Assembly (NCBI GenBank): GCA_004557855.1
Contig: SFFJ01000023.1
Span: forward strand, 1 to 31,759
DNA: 31,759 nt
Direction of reading: 5' to 3'
From: Oscillospiraceae bacterium
GTDB taxonomy: Bacteria; Bacillota; Clostridia; Oscillospirales; Ruminococcaceae
The notes under the pieces were generated by a model. It had not been told where the DNA came from. It did not search any database and saw only the letters and a program-made list of their open reading frames with translations. Of this stretch, positions 8,030 to 14,398 are shown piece after piece. The first letter of the stretch is position 1. Every line of letters starts with the position of its first letter. The position numbers and the translations under genes were made by a program.

Positions 8030-8160
8030 CGCACCATCCCCCTTTCCGCAGCAGCTCCGCTGCCGCAATTTCCGGCACCCTGCCGCAGCCAAAACCCGCC
8101 CCGGCATCACGCCCGCCCTCTTGTAAGATGGTTCCCGCCAAACCAAAAGCAACCCCCGGC

Positions 8161-8508
8161 TCACAGCAGCCGCACCCCGCCCCACAGCATCAGCCCGCCG
8201 AACAGCAGCTTCAGCCAGCCGGTTGCAATCTTCGGCATCAGCCGGCTGCCAAGGTACGCCCCCAATAAACTCCCCGGCAGCCACGGCAGCGCATCGGCGA
8301 AGCCGACCCGCCCCTGCACAAGGTACAGCACCGCACTCACCGCCGAAAGCGGCACAATGACCATCAGTGCAGTGGCATGGCTCCTTTTGCCGCGCACCCC
8401 CATGGCGGAAAGCAGCGGCACCACCACCATGCCGCCGCCCGCCCCCAGCAGCCCGTTGATGACCCCGGCTCCGAGGCCGCCGAGCACACCCCACCATTTT
8501 TTGCGCAT
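8161..8508 (-). CDS. TSUP (TauE/SafE) transporter, first half gene
   Basis: A 115-residue membrane protein matching the N-terminal half of TSUP transporters. It has four hydrophobic segments (around 6-36, 44-63, 72-88, 95-113) and the signature GVINGLLGAGGGMVVVPLL near residues 15-33, followed by HATALMVIVPLS, typical of TauE/SafE. ATG at 8506-8508 is preceded by GGCGGGGGG about 7 nt upstream. That Shine-Dalgarno lies in the 3' arm of the hairpin that terminates the upstream cyclophilin gene, so its translation may depend on the hairpin state. It ends in TGA; the second half begins 131 nt later. The two probably assemble as a heterodimer (inference). Confidence 0.82.
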   Translation of the reverse strand: MRKKWWGVLGGLGAGVINGLLGAGGGMVVVPLLSAMGVRGKRSHATALMVIVPLSAVSAVLYLVQGRVGFADALPWLPGSLLGAYLGSRLMPKIATGWLKLLFGGLMLWGGVRLL

Positions 8509-8509
8509 A

Positions 8510-8559
8510 AAAATACCCCCCGCCGAGAAAATAGCATTGCTATTATCTCCGGCAGGGGG
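8510..8559 (-). terminator. Terminator of the cyclophilin gene, overlapping the next Shine-Dalgarno
   Basis: On the minus transcript CCCCCTGCCGGAGA, then ATAGCA-AT-GCTAT, then TCTCGGCGGGGG form a long hairpin (8516-8559) followed by TATTTTT (8510-8514). The GGGGG of the 3' arm is also the ribosome site of the TSUP gene starting at 8508. Confidence 0.75.
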
Positions 8560-8579
8560 CGTAAAATGCGGCCTGTGCC

Positions 8580-9314
8580 TTATTCGATGATATCGATGGA
8601 GTCGATGGTCACATCATGCAGGGGACGGTCGCCGCGGGCGGTACGCACATTGGCGATGTCATCCACCACCTTCATGCCGTCAATGACCTGCCCGAATACG
8701 GTGTGCGCAAAATCCAGATGGAAGGTGCCGCCCACCTCGGCGTACTTTTCGGCGATGGCGGTGGCATATTCCTTTACGTCCTCCGGCAGCCCGGTGGACT
8801 GATAATCATTGAGCCGGGTATTCACCTCGTCTATATACGCCTGGATTTTCGGTGCATCCTCCAGCGCCTCCTGCATCATCTGCACCCGGCGCTTGGCGTC
8901 GTTCAGCAGCTCATAGCAGGCCACCTGCACCGCCAGCGCCTCCACATCCTTGGTGGGCGCCTCACCGTTCTGCACGATGAAGAACTGGCTGCCGTTGGTG
9001 TTGGGGCCGGCGTTGGCCATGCTCAAGGCCCCGCGGAAATTGTGCAGCTCCCGGCTGCACTCATCCTCAAACTTGGCGCCGTAAATGCTCTCGCCGCCTG
9101 CGCCGGTGCCGGTGGGGTCGCCCCCCTGGATCATAAAATCCTTGATGACCCGGTGGAAAATAAGGCCGTTGTAGTAGCCCTTTTTGGCCAGCGTCACAAA
9201 GTTTTCAACGGTTTTCGGGGCGACCTCCGGGTAAAGCCGGATGGTGATATCGCCCATGTTGGTGTGCATGACGGCACGGGGGCCGTTCGTCTCGGTAAAC
9301 TGCTTCAGAACCAT
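8580..9314 (-). CDS. Peptidyl-prolyl cis-trans isomerase, cyclophilin type, with helical insert
   Basis: A cytoplasmic cyclophilin that speeds prolyl isomerisation, 244 residues, longer than the usual bacterial 165-200. Core motifs: GLIFHRVIKDFMIQGGDPTG near 50-69 (catalytic Arg at 55), then LSMANAGPNTNGSQFFIVQ near 98-115 and AHTVFGQVIDGMKVVDDI near 203-220. Between FFIVQ and the AHTVFG strand sits an extra charged, helix-forming segment of about 80 residues (116-197). No signal peptide is present. ATG at 9314 is chosen over an open upstream frame because it starts the conserved region and has AAAGGA/GGAAA upstream. A promoter lies at 9488-9517, so the leader carries four-way-junction element C. 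A terminator follows the stop. Confidence 0.9.
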   Translation of the reverse strand: MVLKQFTETNGPRAVMHTNMGDITIRLYPEVAPKTVENFVTLAKKGYYNGLIFHRVIKDFMIQGGDPTGTGAGGESIYGAKFEDECSRELHNFRGALSMANAGPNTNGSQFFIVQNGEAPTKDVEALAVQVACYELLNDAKRRVQMMQEALEDAPKIQAYIDEVNTRLNDYQSTGLPEDVKEYATAIAEKYAEVGGTFHLDFAHTVFGQVIDGMKVVDDIANVRTARGDRPLHDVTIDSIDIIE

Positions 9315-9362
9315 AATTTTCCGTTTCCTTTCTGTTCGGGGCCCCTGCAAGCCGCGGGATAT

Positions 9363-9445
9363 GCGCCCGCAGGGCGCTCCGGCTGCGCCGGAGCCGGCGG
9401 CCCCGGGCCGCCGAAGCCGCCTGCGGCGGCTTGCCCTGCGGGCGC
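9363..9445. repeat. Four-way-junction element C (perfect)
   Basis: Outer stem of 13 bp, GCGCCCGCAGGGC (9363-9375) with 9433-9445. Hairpins of exactly 8 bp: GCTCCGGC/TGC (9376-9394), CGGCGGCC/CCG (9395-9413) and AAGCCGCC/TGC (9414-9432). Only the nine loop bases are unpaired. It lies in the 5' leader of the cyclophilin gene. Confidence 0.86.
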
Positions 9446-9487
9446 CCCGCCTCCGGCAGGCCCTGCACGGGTGTCCCCTTTTGCACC

Positions 9488-9517
9488 ATTATACCGCAAG
9501 TGCGGGGGATAATACAA
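9488..9517 (-). promoter_or_regulatory. Promoter of the cyclophilin gene
   Basis: Minus strand: -35 TTGTAT (9512-9517), 18 bp spacer, consensus -10 TATAAT (9488-9493). It is divergent from the DUF1292 promoter a few bases away. Confidence 0.75.
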
Positions 9518-9524
9518 GTATCGG

Positions 9525-9553
9525 TTGACTTTGCACCCGTTTTCGCATAATAT
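9525..9553 (+). promoter_or_regulatory. Promoter of the DUF1292 gene
   Basis: -35 TTGACT (9525-9530), 17 bp spacer, -10 TAATAT (9548-9553), 16 nt before the Shine-Dalgarno of the DUF1292 gene. Confidence 0.75.
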
Positions 9554-9584
9554 AGTGGTAGAAAAACCAAAGGAGGTACCCATA

Positions 9585-9905
9585 ATGGAAAATGAGAACT
9601 GGGGCGAGGATATCATCTCGCTGATGGACGAAGAAGGCAACCAAAGCGAATATAAAATCGTGGCCTGCGCCGAGCTGGACGGCGTGGAATACATGGCGCT
9701 GGAGCCGATCATCGAAGACCCCGAGGAGGAGCTGATGGACGCGGCCGAGCTGGTGTTCCTCAAAGTCAGCGAGGAAACGGACGAGGACGGCGAAGCGTTC
9801 CTCGATACCATCCAGGATGACGAGGAGTTCGAGCGTGTCGCCGAGGTATTCCGGGATAAATTAAGCGAGGAATACGACTTTCTGGATGAGGACGAGGAGG
9901 AATAA
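9585..9905 (+). CDS. DUF1292 (YrzB family) acidic protein
   Basis: A 106-residue, strongly acidic protein of the DUF1292 family found across Firmicutes; function unknown. The family core is visible as DIISLMDEEGNQSEYKIV followed by the strand ELDGVEYMAL, with a D/E-rich C-terminal tail ending DEDEEE. ATG at 9585 is 8 nt after AAAGGAGG; an upstream TTG in the same frame coincides with the -35 hexamer and is rejected. In many Firmicutes this gene sits close to ruvX and the alanyl-tRNA synthetase; here ruvX is about 5 kb away on the other strand. It is followed by a -10-like TATAAT at 9923-9928 and a structured RNA. Confidence 0.88.
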   Translation: MENENWGEDIISLMDEEGNQSEYKIVACAELDGVEYMALEPIIEDPEEELMDAAELVFLKVSEETDEDGEAFLDTIQDDEEFERVAEVFRDKLSEEYDFLDEDEEE

Positions 9906-9934
9906 TCCCGCCCCGCCCGCCATATAATTCAATA

Positions 9935-10200
9935 CCGCTGACCAAACGGCCGCCTTTGCACCGAAAAGCAAAGGCAACCCACCCTGCTGTGTGCGTCAGC
10001 GCCGCATGATATGATCCAACACTCTTTTATCGGGAGCCGGAACTCCGATCGGCCGGATTGCAGACCTCCCATCCGCAGGGATGGAGGAAGGGAGCGTGAA
10101 AGCCCGGGAGGCTACCCACCTTGTCGAATCGACGGGGTTTTATTAGCGGCGCAACGGCATGGCGGGGCCTTTTGCGCCATTTTTGCAAAAATCCCGCCTC
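9935..10200 (+). ncRNA. ssrS: Structured noncoding RNA, candidate 6S RNA
   Basis: A gene-free stretch rich in pairings, preceded by TATAAT at 9923-9928 (no clear -35) and followed by a strong terminator. Helices seen: CGCTGAC/GTCAGCG (9936-9942, 9995-10001) around GCCTTTGC/GCAAAGGC; GCGCCGC (9999-10005) with GCGGCGC (10146-10152) as an alternative long-range closing stem; a hairpin at about 10029-10049; and an apical hairpin CCTCCCATCC/GGATGGAGG. The 3' part CACCTTGTCG-AAT-CGACGGGGTT, then GCGGCGCAACGGCAT, resembles the 3' central-bubble hairpin and closing strand of 6S RNA, which sequesters sigma-70-type RNA polymerase. Exact ends are uncertain. SRP RNA, RNase P and tmRNA signatures were looked for and not found. 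Confidence 0.5.
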
Positions 10201-10207
10201 CACCCCA

Positions 10208-10236
10208 AAAGCCCCGGGCTTCCCGCCCGGGGCTTT
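10208..10236. terminator. Bidirectional terminator after the candidate 6S RNA
   Basis: GCCCCGGGC (10211-10219) pairs with GCCCGGGGC (10225-10233), flanked by AAA and TTT, so T runs follow in both directions. It ends the plus-strand RNA and the convergent lipoprotein gene. Confidence 0.85.
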
Positions 10237-10252
10237 CCGTTCACTTTATCCG

Positions 10253-11338
10253 TTATCCTTCCTCCGCACCGGGGATGGGATGGGTGTCCTTCAGCGGCAG
10301 CACCCCGTCCCGCAGCATCCCCGTCAGCTCCTCATCGGTAAAAAAGAGGTAGTACATATAGGGCCCGTCATCGTTCGGCACGCAGTCCCACGGCAGGAAC
10401 ATCCCAAAGCCGTCCCGCCCGCAGTAAAACCACTGCGGATCAAAATTTTCGGCAACGATCCGCCGCCGGTCGATGTCCAGCGGCTCAAAATGCAGCAGCA
10501 GCCACTCCTGCATCTCGCCCGCATCCGGCCGGAACAAATCCCAAACCGAAACCGCCTCCCCGGTCTCCCGGTCGTAAATGGCGTGGTAATACTTTTCGTA
10601 GGTGCGGCGTGTGTTGCGGGAAAGCACCACATTGGTGGAATAAAAAATGACCCGGTCATTGTAGCAGCTGCTGCCGGTGGTTTGGTGCGCAATATACATC
10701 CTGAAATCCCGGGGGCGGCCCAGCTCGTTATATTCCGCCCAGGCGCGCTCCACCTGGTATTCGGCATCGTAAAATTCCCCCAGCTCCCGATAGCGGGCGT
10801 AAATCTTATCCTGCACCTCTTTGGAAACAATGTCAAAATCCACCCGGTCCATAAAAATATCGCCGGGCGTCTGGTTATCAATTTGGAACAGCAGCATCCC
10901 GTCCGGGGCGTAGTAGGCCGGCCCGTAGCGGTTCAGCCGCACCGTGATACGGGTCCCGTCCTCCAGCGTCAGCGGCTCCCCGTAGGGTATGCTGTCAATG
11001 ATGACACTTGACGCCAGATAGGTGGGCACCTCGGTGCCGTCGGCGGCAGTCAGCTTTTCGGCGGCAGGCTCCCCGGTCACCGTCACCCCCATACCGGGGT
11101 ATTCGGCGTTCCGCAGCGCCTTTTCGGTAATGATGACAAGGTCGGGGTAAATGCCGCTTTTTTCATCCAGCCGCACGCCCACCGTCCGCCCGTCCCGTTC
11201 CATCAAAAAGCCGTTTACACCGGCATCGCCCCGCAGGTATTCGGTTATCCTGCCGGATATGGTTTCTTCGCCGCCGCAGGCGGTCAGCAGCAGGGCAAGG
11301 CACAGCGCCAGCAGCACAGTAAGGGTCGCTTTCTTCAT
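10253..11338 (-). CDS. Putative lipoprotein of unknown function (DUF3298-like C-terminus)
   Basis: A 361-residue exported protein. MKKATLTVLLALCLALLLTAC is a lipoprotein signal with the lipidated Cys at 21. The next stretch (about 25-150) is a small beta-rich region of the OB/DUF type (GRITEYLRGDAGVNGFLMER). The second half (about 160-345) has the pattern DIVSKEVQDKIYARYRELG, FYSTNVVLSRNTRRTYEKYY, then DRETGEAVSVWDLF, which weakly recalls DUF3298/RsiV-like extracellular domains; I am not sure of this. No catalytic motif is recognised. ATG at 11336-11338 follows GGAGGAT. It appears monocistronic, with a promoter at 11382-11410 and a terminator after the stop. Confidence 0.75.
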   Translation of the reverse strand: MKKATLTVLLALCLALLLTACGGEETISGRITEYLRGDAGVNGFLMERDGRTVGVRLDEKSGIYPDLVIITEKALRNAEYPGMGVTVTGEPAAEKLTAADGTEVPTYLASSVIIDSIPYGEPLTLEDGTRITVRLNRYGPAYYAPDGMLLFQIDNQTPGDIFMDRVDFDIVSKEVQDKIYARYRELGEFYDAEYQVERAWAEYNELGRPRDFRMYIAHQTTGSSCYNDRVIFYSTNVVLSRNTRRTYEKYYHAIYDRETGEAVSVWDLFRPDAGEMQEWLLLHFEPLDIDRRRIVAENFDPQWFYCGRDGFGMFLPWDCVPNDDGPYMYYLFFTDEELTGMLRDGVLPLKDTHPIPGAEEG

Positions 11339-11381
11339 GCAGATATCCTCCGGTTTCTGTTTTGTCGGTCGCTCTCACCTA

Positions 11382-11410
11382 TATAAACGTCTCCGGGCGG
11401 CAAAATGCAA
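11382..11410 (-). promoter_or_regulatory. Putative promoter of the lipoprotein gene
   Basis: Minus strand: -35 TTGCAT (11405-11410), 17 bp spacer, -10 TTTATA (11382-11387). Both hexamers are imperfect. Confidence 0.5.
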
Positions 11411-11433
11411 CACATTTTGCAAAAAAATTTTCC

Positions 11434-11622
11434 TTACACTTCTTCCGCGGGAATGACAGGGCAGGCCCGGCGGCAGGCGCGGCAGTACCGGCAGGAGGAA
11501 AACGCGACCTTGGGAATGAGCCGCCCCTCCTCATCCGGCACCATTTTTATCACGCCGTGACTGCATGCCTCGGCGCACAGCCCGCAATGAATACAAGGAA
11601 AATCCGGTGTGATCTTAATCAT
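11434..11622 (-). CDS. Small 4Fe-4S dicluster ferredoxin-like protein
   Basis: A 62-residue protein with two cluster motifs: CIHCGLCAEAC (residues 10-20, followed by SHG instead of the usual Pro) and CRYCRACRRACP (about 45-56). The loop between them is longer than in classical clostridial ferredoxins, closer to the 4Fe-4S domains fused to redox enzymes. ATG at 11620-11622 has AGGAGGAC upstream; the longer open frame before it runs through repeat D and is not coding. It is last in a likely unit with histidine phosphatase and XdhC, so it may pass electrons in molybdoenzyme or selenium-related chemistry. That role is inference from adjacency only. Confidence 0.85.
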   Translation of the reverse strand: MIKITPDFPCIHCGLCAEACSHGVIKMVPDEEGRLIPKVAFSSCRYCRACRRACPVIPAEEV

Positions 11623-11714
11623 AGTGTCCTCCTCTCCGGCGTTCTCCGCCGGTCTGTGTTTTTTTGTATGCAGCTCCCGCAAAAATCGGCGGCGCTCCCG
11701 AAAGGCGAAAAACC

Positions 11715-11797
11715 CGCCCGCAGGGCGCCGCCCCCGGGGGGCGGCTGCGACGGGCTTCGCCCGTCGGCTCCGGCTTCGCCGGAGCGCCCTGCGGGCG
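11715..11797. repeat. Four-way-junction element D
   Basis: Outer stem of 12 bp, CGCCCGCAGGGC (11715-11726) with 11786-11797. Hairpins of 8 bp each: GCCGCCCC/CGG (11727-11745), CGACGGGC/TTC (11748-11766) and GCTCCGGC/TTC (11767-11785). Only TG (11746-11747) is unpaired outside the loops. It lies between xdhC and the small ferredoxin gene. Confidence 0.85.
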
Positions 11798-11829
11798 CTC
11801 CGCACCTTTCCCCCGCCATCCAAAAGCGA

Positions 11830-12777
11830 TTACCCCTTCTCCCGCCGCCGCGCCGCCCGCAGCCCGATCAGCTGGGCGGTAATGCTCACGGCGATCTCGG
11901 TCGGGGTCTCGGCGTCTATTGCCAGCCCTATGGGCGTCACAATGCGCCGCAGGTCGTCCTCGGTAAAGCCATCCTCCCGCAGCCGCAGGAAGGTCGCCTC
12001 CATTTTGCGGCGGCTCCCTACCATGCCCAGGTACCATACCGGACTGCGCAGCGCCCGGCACAGCACCTCATAGTCCCCCTGGTGCCCCCTCGTCATGATA
12101 ATAACGCTGTCCCCCGGCCCGTAGGGGATGGCCTTTGCCAGCACCGGCAGACTGCCGCAGCGGGTCTCGGCCGTGGGGAACAGAGCAGGGGTCGCATAGT
12201 CGGGGCGCTCATCCAGCACCACGCAGCAAAACCCTACCCCGGCCAGCAGCGGCGCCAGCGCCTGGCTGACGTGCCCCCCGCCGAAAATATAGCACCTGCC
12301 GCCCTCCTGCAGCTTCACGGTAAAGCTGCCCTCGGCAGCGGCCGTTTCCGCCACCGGCAAAAGCGCCCCCCGCCAGCCGTTTTCGTCATAGTCTATCCGC
12401 AGGGAGCAGTCCCCGTTTTGGCCCGCAGCAGCCCACGCCGCCTCGGCCAACGGCAGGTCACCAGGCTCCCACCGCAGCAGCAAAATCTGCTCCTCGCCGC
12501 CGTATTCCCGGCCCATATGGCGCAGCTCCTCCGCAGAAAGACACTGGTGCCAGTCCTGCCGCACGGCCGTCCCGCCGCCCAGCATTTCCATCCCCGGCCC
12601 CATTATGTCATGCTCCGCCTGCCCGCCGCCTACCGTCCCGGCCGCCTGCCCGGCGGTCAGCACCAGCAGCGCCCCCGGGGCACGCGGCGTCGCCCCGCGG
12701 CACCCCGTCACAAGGGCAGTCACCGCAGGCTGGCCCGAACGCAGCGCCCGGCACAGCAGCTCCAATCGCTCTCTCAT
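11830..12777 (-). CDS. xdhC: XdhC/CoxI family protein
   Basis: A 315-residue XdhC-family protein; members bind molybdenum cofactor and insert the sulfurated cofactor into xanthine dehydrogenase-type hydroxylases. The N-terminal XdhC/CoxI domain shows GATPR (28-32) and GTVGGGQAE (47-55). The C-terminal Rossmann-like domain shows FGGGHVSQAL near 165-174, TRGHQGDYEVL near 238, GMVGSRRK near 263 and PIGLAIDAETPTEIAVSI near the end. The frame is open 9 codons upstream, but ATG at 12777 has the better AGGAGAGGAT Shine-Dalgarno. No hydroxylase subunit or cofactor gene is in the window, so the target enzyme is elsewhere. It probably shares a transcript with the upstream phosphatase and downstream ferredoxin, each separated by a four-way-junction element. 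Confidence 0.9.
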   Translation of the reverse strand: MRERLELLCRALRSGQPAVTALVTGCRGATPRAPGALLVLTAGQAAGTVGGGQAEHDIMGPGMEMLGGGTAVRQDWHQCLSAEELRHMGREYGGEEQILLLRWEPGDLPLAEAAWAAAGQNGDCSLRIDYDENGWRGALLPVAETAAAEGSFTVKLQEGGRCYIFGGGHVSQALAPLLAGVGFCCVVLDERPDYATPALFPTAETRCGSLPVLAKAIPYGPGDSVIIMTRGHQGDYEVLCRALRSPVWYLGMVGSRRKMEATFLRLREDGFTEDDLRRIVTPIGLAIDAETPTEIAVSITAQLIGLRAARRREKG

Positions 12778-12818
12778 GGTATCCTCTCCTCCCAAGCCCC
12801 GCATCAGGGGGCAGTCTA

Positions 12819-12916
12819 CGGCCGCAGGGTCGGAGGCCCGCCTCCGGCGGCCCTCCGCGCGGGCTCCGCCCGCGCCACCCGCCGCCCCGCAAGGGGCGGC
12901 GGGCGCCCTGCGGCCG
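12819..12916. repeat. Four-way-junction element E
   Basis: Outer stem of 12 bp, CGGCCGCAGGGT (12819-12830) with 12905-12916 (one T-G pair). Hairpins: GGAGGCCCGCC/TCC (12832-12856, one mismatch), GCGCGGGC/TCC (12857-12875) and CCCGCCGCCCC/GCAA (12878-12903). Four junction bases are unpaired. It lies between the histidine phosphatase and xdhC genes. Confidence 0.82.
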
Positions 12917-12967
12917 CCCCGGCTCCTCGCAGGCCCTCCGGGGAAGCCGCCCCTGCGGCTGCTCCTC

Positions 12968-13516
12968 TTATTCCAGCGTAACAGGCACTACCTGCCCCAA
13001 ATTGACCGCCTTCATGCCGGTCACACTGCGGATGACCCCCTCGTGGCACACCACAATGATCTTTTCCGCCTGCCCGTCGTAGCGGCGCAGGCAGGCCAGC
13101 ACCCGCTCCGCAATGACGGCCGCCGTCTCGCAGTTATCCTCGCCGGTCAGCTCGTCATGCTCCATGTAGAAGAAAAAGCACCGGGTCATATCCTCCCGCC
13201 CGAAGCGCTCCTCCGGCGTGGGCAGATCGCCCTTCATATCCCGGTCGTACAGCCACTCGTGCAGGTCCCATTCCACCGTCACCGGCAGGTCCAGCCGCCG
13301 GGATAAAATCTGCGCCGACTGCATGGTGCGGGTGTAGGGGGAGGCCAGAATTAACGCCGCCCCCCGCAGCAGCGGGTCGCAGGCGGTGTGCTCTATCTGC
13401 TCCACCCCCAGCGAGGTCAGCGGCATATAGGCGCTGCACGGCCCAAAGAACCGCATCGTTTCCGCCCAGCCCCAGTCCGGCTGGCCGTGGCGTACCATGT
13501 AGAATGTCGTTTTCAT
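12968..13516 (-). CDS. Histidine phosphatase family protein
   Basis: A 182-residue cytoplasmic enzyme of the histidine phosphatase (phosphoglycerate mutase-like) superfamily. The phospho-accepting RHG is at residues 9-11. SPYTRTMQSAQIL carries the second conserved Arg, and the second catalytic His lies in VVCHEGVIRS near residue 158. The substrate is not predictable; the family includes phosphomonoesterases and alpha-ribazole phosphatase. ATG at 13514-13516 follows GAGGAGGGC. A good sigma-A promoter sits just upstream (13553-13581). It is the first gene of the likely phosphatase-xdhC-ferredoxin unit. Confidence 0.88.
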   Translation of the reverse strand: MKTTFYMVRHGQPDWGWAETMRFFGPCSAYMPLTSLGVEQIEHTACDPLLRGAALILASPYTRTMQSAQILSRRLDLPVTVEWDLHEWLYDRDMKGDLPTPEERFGREDMTRCFFFYMEHDELTGEDNCETAAVIAERVLACLRRYDGQAEKIIVVCHEGVIRSVTGMKAVNLGQVVPVTLE

Positions 13517-13552
13517 AGCGTGCCCTCCTCGGCAGGATGAATTTCTGCCCCC

Positions 13553-13581
13553 ATTATAGCCTATCCGCCGCCGTTCGGCAA
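13553..13581 (-). promoter_or_regulatory. Promoter of the histidine phosphatase-xdhC unit
   Basis: Minus strand: -35 TTGCCG (13576-13581), 17 bp spacer, consensus -10 TATAAT (13553-13558). Confidence 0.78.
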
Positions 13582-13599
13582 GGCCGCCGGTGATAAGAA

Positions 13600-13631
13600 A
13601 AGGCTCCCTGCCGCAAAGGACAGGGAGCCTT
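13600..13631 (-). terminator. Terminator of the cold-shock gene
   Basis: AAGGCTCCCTG (13600-13610) pairs with CAGGGAGCCTT (13621-13631), an 11-bp stem. On the minus strand it runs into TTTTCTTATC. Confidence 0.85.
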
Positions 13632-13642
13632 AAAAGGTTACA

Positions 13643-13855
13643 TTACTGGGGGATAACGTTGACAGCGCGCAGCTTGCCGGTATCCTTGGGATCGGGCTCG
13701 GTCTCGAAGGTGACCTTCTGACCCTCGGCCAGAGTCTTGAAGCCATCTACCTGGATAGCAGAGAAATGAACGAAGACATCCTCGCCGCCCTCATCGTTGG
13801 AGATGAAGCCATAACCCTTTTCAGCGTTGAACCATTTGACAGTACCGTTATTCAT
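13643..13855 (-). CDS. csp: Cold shock protein (CspA family)
   Basis: A 70-residue cold-shock domain protein, a single-strand RNA/DNA-binding beta-barrel that acts as an RNA chaperone. RNP1 is KGYGFIS (13-19) and RNP2 is VFVHFS (27-32), in the standard spacing; the start MNNGTVKWFNAEKGYGF is textbook. ATG at 13855 is 8 nt after AGGAGG; the 13 upstream codons in frame are untranslated leader. A strong promoter at 13981-14009 gives a leader of about 120 nt, the kind of long 5' region that controls cold-shock mRNAs elsewhere; a cold-responsive fold here is inference. Confidence 0.97.
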   Translation of the reverse strand: MNNGTVKWFNAEKGYGFISNDEGGEDVFVHFSAIQVDGFKTLAEGQKVTFETEPDPKDTGKLRAVNVIPQ

Positions 13856-13980
13856 CTGGGTACCTCCTGCAATAAAAATATTTTTCGTACCCAAAAAAAC
13901 AAAGCCCGGTTCACTGCAGGATCAAAACAACAATGCCGTGCAGCAAGCGGGGCCAAAGTGGTGATCTTGAATACAAGAAG

Positions 13981-14009
13981 ATTATAGCATCTCCCGCCGG
14001 TAAAGTCAA
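13981..14009 (-). promoter_or_regulatory. Strong promoter of the cold-shock gene
   Basis: Minus strand: -35 TTGACT (14004-14009), 17 bp spacer, extended -10 TGC-TATAAT (TATAAT at 13981-13986). One of the best promoter matches in the window. Confidence 0.9.
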
Positions 14010-14191
14010 TCGCAATTCCCCCACCAAAAACGCTTTGGGCAAATTTTCGTCCGACGGCATTTTCCCTCCTCGGCAGCATTTCGGCAGCGTTCGCCGCCGG
14101 GAGACCCCCGCCCGCCGCAGGGGACAGGCCCGGCGGGGCAGGCGTCGGAAGCGGCTTTGAAACAGGGGCCCGCCCGCTGCAGGGCGCAGGC

Positions 14192-14305
14192 ATTCGGGCG
14201 CAGCCCGACCGGGGCGTCCCGCCCCGGCCCCCCGCCGCCCCTTTGGGGGCGGCGGGGACGCGCCTTCGGCGCGTGGGCTGCGCCCTCCCCGGGCTGCGCC
14301 CGAAT
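14192..14305. repeat. Four-way-junction element F with duplicated right arm
   Basis: The left arm ATTCGGGCGCAGCCC (14192-14206) can pair 15 bp with 14291-14305, or its last 11 bases with the nearer copy GGGCTGCGCCC (14275-14285). Inner hairpins: CCGGGGCG/TCC (14209-14227), CCCCGCCGCCCC/TTTG (14230-14257) and ACGCGCC/TTC (14258-14274). It lies between the cold-shock promoter and the small membrane protein gene. Confidence 0.8.
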
Positions 14306-14349
14306 TTACCGCCTTTTCCGAACTCCGCAAAAATAAATCGTCCGGGCAG

Positions 14350-14382
14350 AAAAACAGCCCCCGCCGTTCCCCGGCCGGGAGC
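14350..14382 (-). terminator. Putative terminator of the ruvX-nudix-membrane protein unit
   Basis: On the minus strand GCTCCC pairs with GGGGGC (one T-G) around a GC-rich loop, followed by TGTTTTTCTG. The stem is short. Confidence 0.5.
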
Positions 14383-14398
14383 CGTTCTGCGGTGAATA

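Noticed and set aside
7619..8497. A single TSUP gene disrupted by a frameshift
   Set aside because: Each half has its own start and Shine-Dalgarno, the first half ends cleanly, and a 131-nt spacer without membrane-like coding separates them. Not fully excluded.
7283..8590. Long plus-strand open frame opposite the TSUP genes and repeats
   Set aside because: Pro/Ser/Arg-rich shadow of GC-rich sequence; the minus strand holds clear membrane proteins with ribosome sites.
9525..9584. Upstream TTG start for the DUF1292 gene
   Set aside because: The TTG is the first three bases of the -35 hexamer, and the ATG at 9585 has an ideal ribosome site.
9935..10200. tmRNA, RNase P RNA or SRP RNA
   Set aside because: No tmRNA tRNA-like 3' end or tag frame, no RNase P GAAAGTCC-type core, and no SRP tetraloop domain were found.
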